Assembly (NCBI GenBank): GCA_002314465.1
Contig: DCGA01000041.1
Location: 13,517 to 22,557 of the forward strand
Reading direction: 5' to 3'
DNA: 9,041 nt
Source of the DNA: a bacterium UBA1790
GTDB lineage: Bacteria; Bacteroidota; Bacteroidia; Bacteroidales; Muribaculaceae
The position numbers and the translations under genes were made by a program. Below the pieces are notes generated by a model that saw only the letters and a program-made list of their open reading frames with translations, made no database searches and was not told the DNA's origin. How positions within the stretch are numbered: position 1 is the first letter of the stretch; every line of letters starts with the position of its first letter. This document shows positions 1 to 7,093 of this stretch, piece by piece.

Positions 1-141
1 AGCGTTTACAGCATGGACGGCTCACTCGTGAAAACCGCCAGCGTGACCGAGAACGGCGCAATGGCAATGGATGTTACCGGCGCTTATATCATTGTGCTCA
101 AGAACGACAAAGGTGTTTACACTACAAAGGTAAGATTCTGA
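1..141 (+). CDS. C-terminal end of an exported protein with a T9SS type A-like sorting tail (5' end outside window)
   Basis: The frame is open from base 1 and ends at TGA 139-141, giving 46 residues that start SVYSMDGSLVK and end GVYTTKVRF. The pattern is that of a Por/type IX secretion C-terminal sorting domain: a first strand of the type 'VYSMDGSLV', a middle 'G-A-Y-I-I-V' strand and a final lysine-containing 'KVRF' strand. In known members this domain directs Sec-exported proteins across the outer membrane and is then cleaved. The catalytic or binding part lies upstream, so the function of the whole protein cannot be told. The stop is 16 nt before the GH2 gene, which suggests co-transcription. 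The reading frame is certain; the sorting-domain call rests on pattern only. Confidence 0.8.
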   Translation, partial: SVYSMDGSLVKTASVTENGAMAMDVTGAYIIVLKNDKGVYTTKVRF

Positions 142-157
142 TTACCCGCACATTATT

Positions 158-2992
158 ATGCACATGATCTATCGAAGCATACTTTATACTATAGCCGCAT
201 TGGCAACCGCCATTAGTGTACGATGCGAGACCATTCATCTCGACGGCACTCAATGGAAATTTTCGCGCATTGACCGCACAGGAGCCGTATATTCGGCACC
301 TGTGACTGGTCTTGGCGAAAGCACCATCGACCTGGGAGAAAACAAGGCCGTGGGCGAAATCGTCATTACATTTGACGGCGATGCAGTACAATGGGCAAAG
401 GTCGGTGCAATGACCAGTACCGACGGCAACGACTGGCACAAGGTGCACATTCATGAGGATGTAAAGTGCCAGGCCAACATGACCAACGTGTTTGCAAGCG
501 TGGGAGCTACTGTGGGCTTGCAGCAAGAGACTACCAGCACAAGCGGACTCGTGAGCCTGCAGCGCGAATGCCGCTTCATCAAGTTAAACCTGGAGCGCGC
601 CATGGACAACGACAAGCACGATGTACCGACGGGCAAAATCGATGTAATGGTTACACCCAAGGTCGATTACAACGTGATACACGAGGCCGCCACAACCGGA
701 TATGACGACTCTAAATGGGAAACCGTGGGCGTGCCCCACTGCGTCAACGAGTATGACTCTTTCCTCAACGGCACCAGCGGAGAGCGTTGCTGGCGCGGCG
801 AGGTGTGGTATCGCAAGCATCTCGACATCGACAAGAAATACAAGGGCAAGCGCATCCTCATCGAGTTCCAGAGCGTGAACATAGGCGCTGTGGTTTATAT
901 CAACGGACATCCCATCAAGGGCAATTCCAAGGTGCCACAACCCGGTCCTGTGACTCACGTGGGCAGTTTCTTGCCATTTACCATAGATATCACCCCCTAC
1001 ATCAACTGGGACGGCGATAACGTGCTGGCAGTGAATACCTCCAACAAAAAAGACACATTCTTCACCTGGCCCGGATTTGGCGAGTGCGAAGGCTTCGGCC
1101 AGGCAATGGGCGGCATCACAGCACCCGTGATGATGCACATCAAGAACGAGGTTTACGTTCCTACCAACAGTTATTCTCCCATCGAGCAATGGGGCACGTA
1201 CTACGGCACCCTTAGCGCAAGCAAGGACAAGGCCGTGATGCGTTTCATGACTGTGGCGCAGAACGACGGCAAGTCGATTGCGCGAGTTACAATCAAGACT
1301 CGCCTGCTCGACAAGAACGGCAAGGCGGTTCTCAAGTTTGAGCAAAACGGCGTAGCAGGTCCCGGCGGACGCTTCGTGAGCGATCACACCGACTCTATCG
1401 CACATCCCACCCTGTGGTATCCCGTGGGCGGAAGCGGCACTCCCTACCTCTACACCGTGGAGGCGAAGACATACGTTGACGGACGCCTCACCGATACCCA
1501 CACCGAGAAAATGGGCATTCGCACCATCACCTGGGACGACGACTACTGCTATATCAACGGCGAAAAAACGATTCTGCGAGGATTTGGCAAGCGCAACCTC
1601 TACCCCGGCCTGGGCGCTGCAGTGCCCACTGCATTCCAGTGGGAAGAGATACAGCGCATCGCCAAGTGCGGCGGCAACACGCTGCGCGTGGGCCATCAGC
1701 CTCCGTTCGTCGAGATGATTGAAGCCTGCGACGAACTGGGTGTGCTCATCTTCCTCAACAGTTCCGACGGAGAGTGGTCGCTTAAGAACGAGCCCGCACT
1801 CACCTACAAGCGCGAGGACGACCGCGACGCCATCATCGCATTCCGCAACCACCCCTCAATACTCGTTTGGGAGTCAAACAACGGTCTTGCCTACGACGGC
1901 GAACGCTACTATCCCAGTTACACTCAGGAAGAAGCCGACAAGTGGGACTTCTATGCACCACGCATCGTGATGAACCGCGACGGTTATCCTCCCATGTGGG
2001 ACCCCAACCGACAGATTGTAGTGGGCTATACCAACCGTTACGAGAAACAGAAGGGACACCCCTCGATCAATACCGAGGTTTACGGCACTAACTGGAGCGG
2101 AAACCCCAGCTGGTGCATCGCCCGCCACGACTACGACAACGAGAAGAAGTTCACGCAGTTCTATGTGCAGAACTACCTCGACGACCTCAACAACAAGGCT
2201 TGCGGCTGGCTGCAATGGATGCTGTGCGAAACCTACGGCGAGGGATACACCATCTACCTCAACGGCATGCGCAACCAGAAGAGTCTTGGCTCTTGTGCTA
2301 TGGACGGCAACCGTTTCCCCAAACTGCCCTACCGCGTGTATGCCAATGCATTGTGGGTGCCCCACTCTACACGCCCCGGCGTGACGCTGCAAAGCCACTG
2401 GAACTACAGCGGTGTGCAGGACATCGACGCATGGAGTAACTGCCCGCAGGTGGAACTCTTCATCGACGGCGTTTCACAAGGCAAGGTTACACCCAACGCC
2501 AACACCAAGCAATGCACATGGAAAGGCATTGAGTGGCGCCCGGCTACAGTCACCGCGGTGGGCCTTGACGAGAACGGCAACGAAGTGTGCCGCGATGAGA
2601 TTGCCACAGCCGGCGAGCCCCACCACATAGAACTCACAGTTGACACATGGACCGACCGTCCCGACGGCAGCAACTTCACGCTGCGTGCCAATGCAAGCGA
2701 CGCGTTCACCGTTAAGGCGCGCATCGTCGATGCTCAGGGACGCTGGTGTCCCAAGGCCGACCACAACATCACCTTCAGCGTTGAGGGCGAGGGCGTGTAC
2801 AAGGGGTCGTACAACTTCTACGTGACACCCGGTAAGGGACTTGCTTATCATGCTCCCGGCGACCACGAACTCCAGGCCGAAGGCGGACTCATGCGCGTGG
2901 CAGTGCGCACCACATTCACCCCCGGCGTTATCACAGTGAAGGCAACGGCACCGGGCCTGATAGGCGGCGAGTGCTCAACCATATCCAAATGA
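158..2992 (+). CDS. Exported glycoside hydrolase family 2 protein (beta-galactosidase-like) with discoidin-like insert
   Basis: This 944-residue protein probably hydrolyses a terminal beta-linked sugar outside the cytoplasm; the substrate cannot be read from sequence. Residues 1-23 form a hydrophobic signal peptide. Residues about 45-150 look like an F5/8 type C (discoidin) module (ITFDG, DGNDWHKV, RFIKLNL). They are followed by the GH2 sugar-binding jelly roll at 175-335 (DDSKWETVGVPH), an Ig-like domain at 340-455 (LWYP, MGIRT), a TIM barrel at 460-740 (LRGFGKRN), and two C-terminal beta domains: about 760-825 (LFIDGVSQG) and 830-944 (ITFSVEGEG). E640 in INTEVYG fits the catalytic nucleophile. 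The acid/base region reads NHPSILVWESNNG (564-576), so the usual Glu after Asn is Gly576; E572 might replace it. ATG 158 was chosen as the first Met before the hydrophobic stretch; ATG 164 is equally possible, and neither has a Shine-Dalgarno motif. The esterase gene follows after 22 nt. Confidence 0.88.
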   Translation: MHMIYRSILYTIAALATAISVRCETIHLDGTQWKFSRIDRTGAVYSAPVTGLGESTIDLGENKAVGEIVITFDGDAVQWAKVGAMTSTDGNDWHKVHIHEDVKCQANMTNVFASVGATVGLQQETTSTSGLVSLQRECRFIKLNLERAMDNDKHDVPTGKIDVMVTPKVDYNVIHEAATTGYDDSKWETVGVPHCVNEYDSFLNGTSGERCWRGEVWYRKHLDIDKKYKGKRILIEFQSVNIGAVVYINGHPIKGNSKVPQPGPVTHVGSFLPFTIDITPYINWDGDNVLAVNTSNKKDTFFTWPGFGECEGFGQAMGGITAPVMMHIKNEVYVPTNSYSPIEQWGTYYGTLSASKDKAVMRFMTVAQNDGKSIARVTIKTRLLDKNGKAVLKFEQNGVAGPGGRFVSDHTDSIAHPTLWYPVGGSGTPYLYTVEAKTYVDGRLTDTHTEKMGIRTITWDDDYCYINGEKTILRGFGKRNLYPGLGAAVPTAFQWEEIQRIAKCGGNTLRVGHQPPFVEMIEACDELGVLIFLNSSDGEWSLKNEPALTYKREDDRDAIIAFRNHPSILVWESNNGLAYDGERYYPSYTQEEADKWDFYAPRIVMNRDGYPPMWDPNRQIVVGYTNRYEKQKGHPSINTEVYGTNWSGNPSWCIARHDYDNEKKFTQFYVQNYLDDLNNKACGWLQWMLCETYGEGYTIYLNGMRNQKSLGSCAMDGNRFPKLPYRVYANALWVPHSTRPGVTLQSHWNYSGVQDIDAWSNCPQVELFIDGVSQGKVTPNANTKQCTWKGIEWRPATVTAVGLDENGNEVCRDEIATAGEPHHIELTVDTWTDRPDGSNFTLRANASDAFTVKARIVDAQGRWCPKADHNITFSVEGEGVYKGSYNFYVTPGKGLAYHAPGDHELQAEGGLMRVAVRTTFTPGVITVKATAPGLIGGECSTISK

Positions 2993-3014
2993 AACCAAAA
3001 AAAACTCAAGCAAT

Positions 3015-4964
3015 ATGAAAAGAACGACTTTAGCTATCATAGCCATGGCAATGTGCTCGATAGCAAGTGCGACAGTAACCCTGCCCTCTTATCTTAGTGA
3101 CAACATGGTGGTGCAGCAGCAGTCTGCACTCACCGTTAAAGGAAAAGCCTCTAACGCAGGTAAAGTAACCGTTACTGCAGGTTGGAGCAAAAAAACCTAT
3201 TCAGGCACTACCGATGCTGCCGGCAACTTCAGCATTGCAGTCCCTACCCCTGCGGCAAGCACACGCGCCTACACCATCACCGTGAGCGACGGTGACAAGA
3301 CCACGCTCAAGAATGTGCTCGTGGGCGAGGTTTGGGTATGCTCAGGCCAGTCCAACATGGAGATGCCCATAAACGGTTGGGGAAAGGTTAAAGACTATGA
3401 GAAAGAACTCAAGAACGCCAATTACAATTACATACGCCTGCTCCAGGTAAAGCGCGTGGTTTCTAACAAGCCCACCGATGAGTTGCAACTCAACAACGGC
3501 GCATGGAACGTGTGTTCAACCCAAAGCGCCGACAATTTCTCGGCAACCGCCTATTTCTTTGCTCGCCGCCTGTGGCAAGTCCTGGGCATTCCCGTGGGTG
3601 TGATCGACACTTCATGGGGCGGCACTCCCGCCGAGGCGTGGACAAGCAACGAGACCCTCATGACCGTGCTCGGTTGTGAAAAAGACGCTGCCGAGGTTGC
3701 TGCATTCAACGGCGACCCCGCCAAGCATAAGGCCAAATATGACCGCGATGTAGCCGTGTGGAACAAGATGTATAACGATGCCGACCAGGGCATGAACGGC
3801 GATACTCCACGCTGGATTAACGGCATCACCGACAGGGATGGCTGGGGCAAGATGAACCTACCCACAGTGTGGGAACAAGCAGGTCTGCCCGACTTCGACG
3901 GTATCGTTTGGTTCCAGAAGGTAGTTGAACTGCCCGAGCACTGGGTGGGAAAGGAACTCCATCTCCACGTTGGCAAGGTCGATGACCAAGACTTCACTTG
4001 GTTCAACGGCACTCAAGTGGGCTCAATATTTGACTACACCATCCATCGCGACTACAAGGTCGATGCATCGCTCGTGACATCACGCAAGGCGGTCATTACC
4101 GTCAAGTGCAACGACCTGGGTGGCGGAGGCGGCATCTGGGGTGAGCCCGAGGGCCTTTCTATCAAGATGGGCGATGAGACATTGTCGCTCGCGGGAGAGT
4201 GGGATTACCACATCGGCGCAAGCAGAGCCGACCTGCCCCGCATGCCCGAGTCTACCACAAGTCCCAACTACAACAGCAACCTTCATAACGCTATGATTTA
4301 CCCTTTGCGCGACTTTGCCATCCAGGGTGCCATTTGGTATCAGGGCGAGAGCAATGCCGACCGTTGGGAACAATACACCCCGCTGTTCCAGGCTATGATT
4401 CAAGACTGGCGCAACTTGTGGAAGAAGGAGATTCCCTTCTACTACGTGCAGATTGCCAACTGGCAGGAGCGCCACGCCGTGCAGCCCGACTCGCACTGGG
4501 CACACCTGCGCGAGGCTCAGACCAATGCCCTGCAACTCAACAACACCGGCATGGCCGTGACCATCGACATAGGCGAGGCATGGGATATCCACCCAAAGAA
4601 CAAGCAGGAAGTGGGCCTAAGACTGGGTAACGCAGCCCTGGCGCAGACCTACAAGCGCGGCGTCTACAACCTGCCCCTCTACAGCGGCAGCATGAAGGTC
4701 AACGGCAACAAGGCAACCCTCACCTTCAACCAGCCCCTCAAGGTCGACGGCGATAAGGTCGAAGGGTTCATCATTGCCGGCCCCGACATGAAGTTCCATG
4801 TCGCACAGGCAACCATCGTGGGCAACAAGGCCACAGTGTGGTCGCCCGAGGTGGCTGTCCCTGTGGCAGTGCGCTACGCTTGGGGCGACAATCCCGCCAA
4901 TAATGTGCGCGGCACCGACGGCAAACTGCCTCTTACACCCTTCCGCACCGACCGATACAAGTAA
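3015..4964 (+). CDS. Exported sialate O-acetylesterase-family protein (SGNH/SASA esterase)
   Basis: This 649-residue protein is a carbohydrate O-acetylesterase of the SASA family, expected to remove acetyl groups from sugars such as sialic acid or acetylated plant polysaccharides; the substrate is open. The signal peptide is MKRTTLAIIAMAMCSIASA with likely cleavage after residue 19. The N-terminal beta domain (LPSYLSDNMVVQQ) is typical of the family. Catalytic blocks are visible: CSGQSNMEMP with nucleophile Ser113, WYQGESN at 441-447, and a D-I-H-P motif with Asp524 and His526. Between the first two blocks, residues about 297-400 form a GH2-like jelly-roll insert (WFQKVVELP, DDQDFTWFNG), as is common in longer members. 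All active-site blocks are intact. It follows the GH2 gene by 22 nt without its own promoter, so deacetylation and glycoside cleavage are probably co-expressed. No hairpin terminator is seen downstream. Confidence 0.9.
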   Translation: MKRTTLAIIAMAMCSIASATVTLPSYLSDNMVVQQQSALTVKGKASNAGKVTVTAGWSKKTYSGTTDAAGNFSIAVPTPAASTRAYTITVSDGDKTTLKNVLVGEVWVCSGQSNMEMPINGWGKVKDYEKELKNANYNYIRLLQVKRVVSNKPTDELQLNNGAWNVCSTQSADNFSATAYFFARRLWQVLGIPVGVIDTSWGGTPAEAWTSNETLMTVLGCEKDAAEVAAFNGDPAKHKAKYDRDVAVWNKMYNDADQGMNGDTPRWINGITDRDGWGKMNLPTVWEQAGLPDFDGIVWFQKVVELPEHWVGKELHLHVGKVDDQDFTWFNGTQVGSIFDYTIHRDYKVDASLVTSRKAVITVKCNDLGGGGGIWGEPEGLSIKMGDETLSLAGEWDYHIGASRADLPRMPESTTSPNYNSNLHNAMIYPLRDFAIQGAIWYQGESNADRWEQYTPLFQAMIQDWRNLWKKEIPFYYVQIANWQERHAVQPDSHWAHLREAQTNALQLNNTGMAVTIDIGEAWDIHPKNKQEVGLRLGNAALAQTYKRGVYNLPLYSGSMKVNGNKATLTFNQPLKVDGDKVEGFIIAGPDMKFHVAQATIVGNKATVWSPEVAVPVAVRYAWGDNPANNVRGTDGKLPLTPFRTDRYK

Positions 4965-5003
4965 TTGCCGACGCAATCGCAGAAAAGACGCAACATAATT
5001 TTA

Positions 5004-5056
5004 CTATTTTTTGCGACATGAGTGCTATATTACTTGTAATATACATCGTAATTTTG
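5004..5056 (+). promoter_or_regulatory. Promoter of the dockerin-tailed CBM6-like gene; copy A of a 53-bp conserved block
   Basis: TAATTTTG at 5049-5056 is a perfect match to the Bacteroidetes -7 consensus TAnnTTTG. The 53 bases ending at this box align without gaps to 6979-7031 in front of the paralogous gene, with 41 identical positions counted by eye. The best conserved parts are CTATTTTTTGC, ACAT-AGTG and GTAATTTTG. A good TTTG -33 box at the usual spacing is not evident, so an activator or an alternative sigma factor may help. Transcription would start near 5060, about 45 nt before the ATG. Confidence 0.7.
5026..5043. repeat. Perfect 8-bp inverted repeat in promoter A (operator-like)
   Basis: TATATTAC, a TT spacer and GTAATATA form a perfect palindrome of 18 bases. 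It sits where the -33 element would be expected relative to the -7 box at 5049-5056, so a dimeric regulator bound there could affect transcription. The palindrome is not kept in promoter B (around 7001-7018), and low-complexity AT sequence can give such repeats by chance. Confidence 0.4.
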
Positions 5057-5060
5057 TAAC

Positions 5061-5104
5061 TGAAAAAGAATACTCAATTAACTAAATAACTAAATTAAAT
5101 TTTT
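5061..5104 (+). promoter_or_regulatory. AT-rich leader without Shine-Dalgarno, with AACTAAAT tandem repeat
   Basis: The predicted 5' leader of the dockerin-tailed gene is almost only A and T, with no GGAG-like motif before ATG 5105. AACTAAAT occurs twice in tandem at 5080-5095. Unstructured A-rich leaders that replace the Shine-Dalgarno motif are typical of well-translated Bacteroidetes genes. Confidence 0.55.
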
Positions 5105-6877
5105 ATGAAGAATTTTTCTACTATCATCGCAGGCCTTGCACTCGCCATGACAGCCACTACAGCAAGTGCAGCCATCCATTCAATCCCTTGTGTTGAGGGT
5201 AGAGTGGAAATCCTTGCCGACGGTAAGTTTGACAAAGCTAACCAGAACGTAGGTAACTGTAGTGAAAACACTACCCTTTACCTCGGTGAGGTTGACTTTG
5301 GTGCTAACGGCGAGCGTTATCTTGCAGCAAGCGTTACATTTGCCAACGGTTGGTACACCGACGGCTTTGCAATCCTCCACGCAGGTTCTGACTTCGAGTC
5401 TTCACTTCCCTTCACCCAGATGGGTTTTGACGAGACTGGCGGTTATCAGCGTTATCTCAACTATGGTGCAAACCTCGCATGCAACTTCACCGACACACTG
5501 CAGTGGTCGGGCAAGCACCCCGCGATGGAAGGCATTACTTACACCAAGCCCGTAGGTCGCCAGAAGGTTTACATGACATTCGTAGGCGGTAGCGGTAACA
5601 TCCGTTACGTCAACTTCTATACCGATGCTTTCGTTGAGGAAGACTTCTACACCGAGGAGGACGACACTTGGAAGGCTGGTCTCGCACTGCGTGAGCCCAA
5701 CCAGAAGCCCGGTTATGACCTGATTTCATACAAGGTTTATTCACTTGAGTCGGTTCCCGCTGTTCCCATTGGTGAAGGCACCGATTTCCCCGACACTCGC
5801 ATCGACACTGCTGCCCAGAACGCTTGGGGTTGGACATCTGAAGGCTTTATCGCCGACTATGGCACAATCGACTTCGGTAGCGGTGACTACAAGCAGCTCG
5901 TTGCTTACTTCACTCACTGGAGCGAGAACATCTACGACTGGCTGGACTTCTACCTCGACGAGGTAAAGGAAGAGAACCTCTTCGCATCATTCTGGTCAGG
6001 TCTTGACCTGCAAAACGGTCCCGTTGCTCCCTTCGCTAAGAACATCAAGAGCATCAGCGGCCAGCACAAGGTACTCGTACGCTGGCGTGGCGGTAGCTCT
6101 AACCTCCAGGCAATTGAGTTCGTTAAGCAACAGCTTTGGATTGAGCACCCCGACTGCGGTATCACCCTCGTGGACGATCTTCCCGAGCCCGATGCATTCC
6201 ACTTCACATTCCTCGGATGCCCCGAAGGCCAGGGTAATCCTTGGGGTTATGAGGTTAAGGTTCGCGGCCAGTATGAGTCTCGCGGTAACATCGGTTACAC
6301 CGGCAACGGTACTGTAATCGACTTCTACGGTGACGGCGAAGGCGTAGACTTCGGCAACGATCCCTACAAGCGTGTTATTGTTTACCACTCAAGCGATAAG
6401 TCTTGGATTGGTGAGGTAGAAGAGAGCAACTTCACATTCTATCTCGACCTTGACCCCAACTTCATCTACACAGCCGAAGACTGGGAGAACAACCTCGCTG
6501 GTATCCTCGAGGGCCACGATCCCGTAGCTGTAGTACGTCTGCAGGGTACAGGTTCTTGGGGTGTTTACAAGCACGTAGCCGGTGAGTTCCTCGTTCCCGT
6601 AACAGGCAAGCACGAACTCTTCATGGTTTACAACACTCCCAGCACAAGCACAGGTGCTAACGTTCTCGACATCTACTTCGACAACGGCAAGACCGGTGGT
6701 GTAGCAGGTGACGTAAACGGCGACGGTACAGTTGACGTATCAGACGTTAACATCGTTCTCAACATCATGCTCGGCTCGGCAACACTCGCCGAATATCCCG
6801 CTGCCGACGTAAACGGTGACGGTGCAGTTGACGTATCAGACGTTAATGCAATCATCAACATCATGCTCGGCAACTAA
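5105..6877 (+). CDS. Exported protein with three CBM6-like modules and a C-terminal type I dockerin-like domain
   Basis: This 590-residue protein has a signal peptide (1-22, ending TTASA) and then three divergent modules at about 55-176, 236-345 and 392-527. Each starts with a 'G-x-T...VDFG...Y' strand pattern. The first two end with a Gly-rich strand before an aromatic one (FVGGSGNIRYVNF; RWRGGSSNLQAIEF), and the third ends VTGKHELFMVY...NVLDIYF. This is the layout of family 6 carbohydrate-binding modules (CBM6). Residues 535-590 hold two calcium-loop repeats, DVNGDGTVDVSD (536-547) and DVNGDGAVDVSD (568-579), each followed by a helix ending NIMLG: a type I dockerin pattern. No catalytic domain is visible, so the likely role is extracellular glycan binding or surface attachment (inference). 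A paralogue follows at 7094, and the promoters are shared in sequence. Codon use (GGT, GCT, GTT, CGT) differs from the enzymes upstream and suggests high expression. Confidence 0.85.
   Translation: MKNFSTIIAGLALAMTATTASAAIHSIPCVEGRVEILADGKFDKANQNVGNCSENTTLYLGEVDFGANGERYLAASVTFANGWYTDGFAILHAGSDFESSLPFTQMGFDETGGYQRYLNYGANLACNFTDTLQWSGKHPAMEGITYTKPVGRQKVYMTFVGGSGNIRYVNFYTDAFVEEDFYTEEDDTWKAGLALREPNQKPGYDLISYKVYSLESVPAVPIGEGTDFPDTRIDTAAQNAWGWTSEGFIADYGTIDFGSGDYKQLVAYFTHWSENIYDWLDFYLDEVKEENLFASFWSGLDLQNGPVAPFAKNIKSISGQHKVLVRWRGGSSNLQAIEFVKQQLWIEHPDCGITLVDDLPEPDAFHFTFLGCPEGQGNPWGYEVKVRGQYESRGNIGYTGNGTVIDFYGDGEGVDFGNDPYKRVIVYHSSDKSWIGEVEESNFTFYLDLDPNFIYTAEDWENNLAGILEGHDPVAVVRLQGTGSWGVYKHVAGEFLVPVTGKHELFMVYNTPSTSTGANVLDIYFDNGKTGGVAGDVNGDGTVDVSDVNIVLNIMLGSATLAEYPAADVNGDGAVDVSDVNAIINIMLGN
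6710..6871 (+). repeat. Two 66-bp direct repeats encoding the dockerin calcium loops
   Basis: The units at 6710-6775 and 6806-6871 are offset by 96 bp. Their first 40 bases differ at only two third-codon positions, and both end with the same 15 bases (AACATCATGCTCGGC); the middle codons differ. The close match at synonymous sites suggests a recent duplication or ongoing gene conversion between the two dockerin halves. Confidence 0.8.
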
Positions 6878-6889
6878 TTGATGCTTACA

Positions 6890-6905
6890 ACCCGTAACAA
6901 CGGGT
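6890..6905 (+). terminator. Small hairpin just after the dockerin-tailed gene
   Basis: ACCCGT, loop AACA, ACGGGT: a perfect 6-bp stem starting 13 nt after the stop codon. No U tract follows, so alone it is a weak terminator; it may protect the 3' end or act together with the larger hairpin that begins 11 nt later. Confidence 0.4.
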
Positions 6906-6915
6906 CTAAATACCT

Positions 6916-6951
6916 AACAATGGCGATGATACACTCTTCATCGCCATTGTT
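6916..6951 (+). terminator. Large hairpin between the two CBM6-like genes (probable terminator)
   Basis: AACAATGGCGATGA at 6916-6929 pairs perfectly with TCATCGCCATTGTT at 6938-6951 across an 8-nt loop. The 14-bp stem is followed by TGTATTATA, a U-poor tract, so termination may be partial. It lies before the second gene's own promoter and fits a boundary between two separate transcripts. Confidence 0.65.
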
Positions 6952-6978
6952 TGTATTATATACAAAACAGTAAATTTG

Positions 6979-7031
6979 CTATTTTTTGCAACATCAGTGT
7001 TATTTTTCTTGTATATATAATAGTAATTTTG
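6979..7031 (+). promoter_or_regulatory. Promoter of the second CBM6-like gene; copy B of the 53-bp conserved block
   Basis: TAATTTTG at 7024-7031 matches TAnnTTTG perfectly. The preceding bases align without gaps to 5004-5056 and share CTATTTTTTGC, ACAT-AGTG, CTTGTA and GTAATTTTG. The inverted repeat of copy A is lost here. Transcription would start near 7036, leaving a leader of about 57 nt that is A-rich and has no Shine-Dalgarno motif. Confidence 0.7.
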
Positions 7032-7093
7032 CATTTGTAATATTGACTAAAAAAAACAAATTTTACTAATCATTCATTAAAAACTATTTCATC

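Noticed and set aside
584..1852. A 1269-bp open frame on the minus strand inside the GH2 gene
   Set aside because: It lies fully opposite a clear GH2 gene with intact domains; the translation is low-complexity Val/Ala/His-rich with no family motif or signal, as expected for the complement of GC-rich codons.
4080..4592. Open frames on the minus strand opposite the esterase gene (also 3551-4012 and 4617-4976)
   Set aside because: They are antisense to the catalytic blocks of the esterase and show no promoter, start context or recognisable domain.
3015..4964. Assignment of the locus to sialic acid catabolism
   Set aside because: The family name comes from sialate O-acetylesterase, but related enzymes act on other acetylated glycans, and no sialidase, lyase or epimerase gene is present.
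4965..5104. Possible riboswitch or small RNA upstream of the dockerin-tailed gene
   Set aside because: The gap is AT-rich, with no stable stem except the short TATATTAC palindrome and no aptamer-like core; promoter and leader functions explain it.
6707..6877. Evidence for a cellulosome
   Set aside because: Only one dockerin-like domain is present, with no cohesin or scaffoldin in the window; Bacteroidales dockerins alone do not imply a cellulosome.
7034..7037. Second TTTG just downstream of the -7 box in promoter B as an alternative -7 element
   Set aside because: It has no TA at the right distance upstream, while TAATTTTG at 7024-7031 is perfect and is shared with promoter A.
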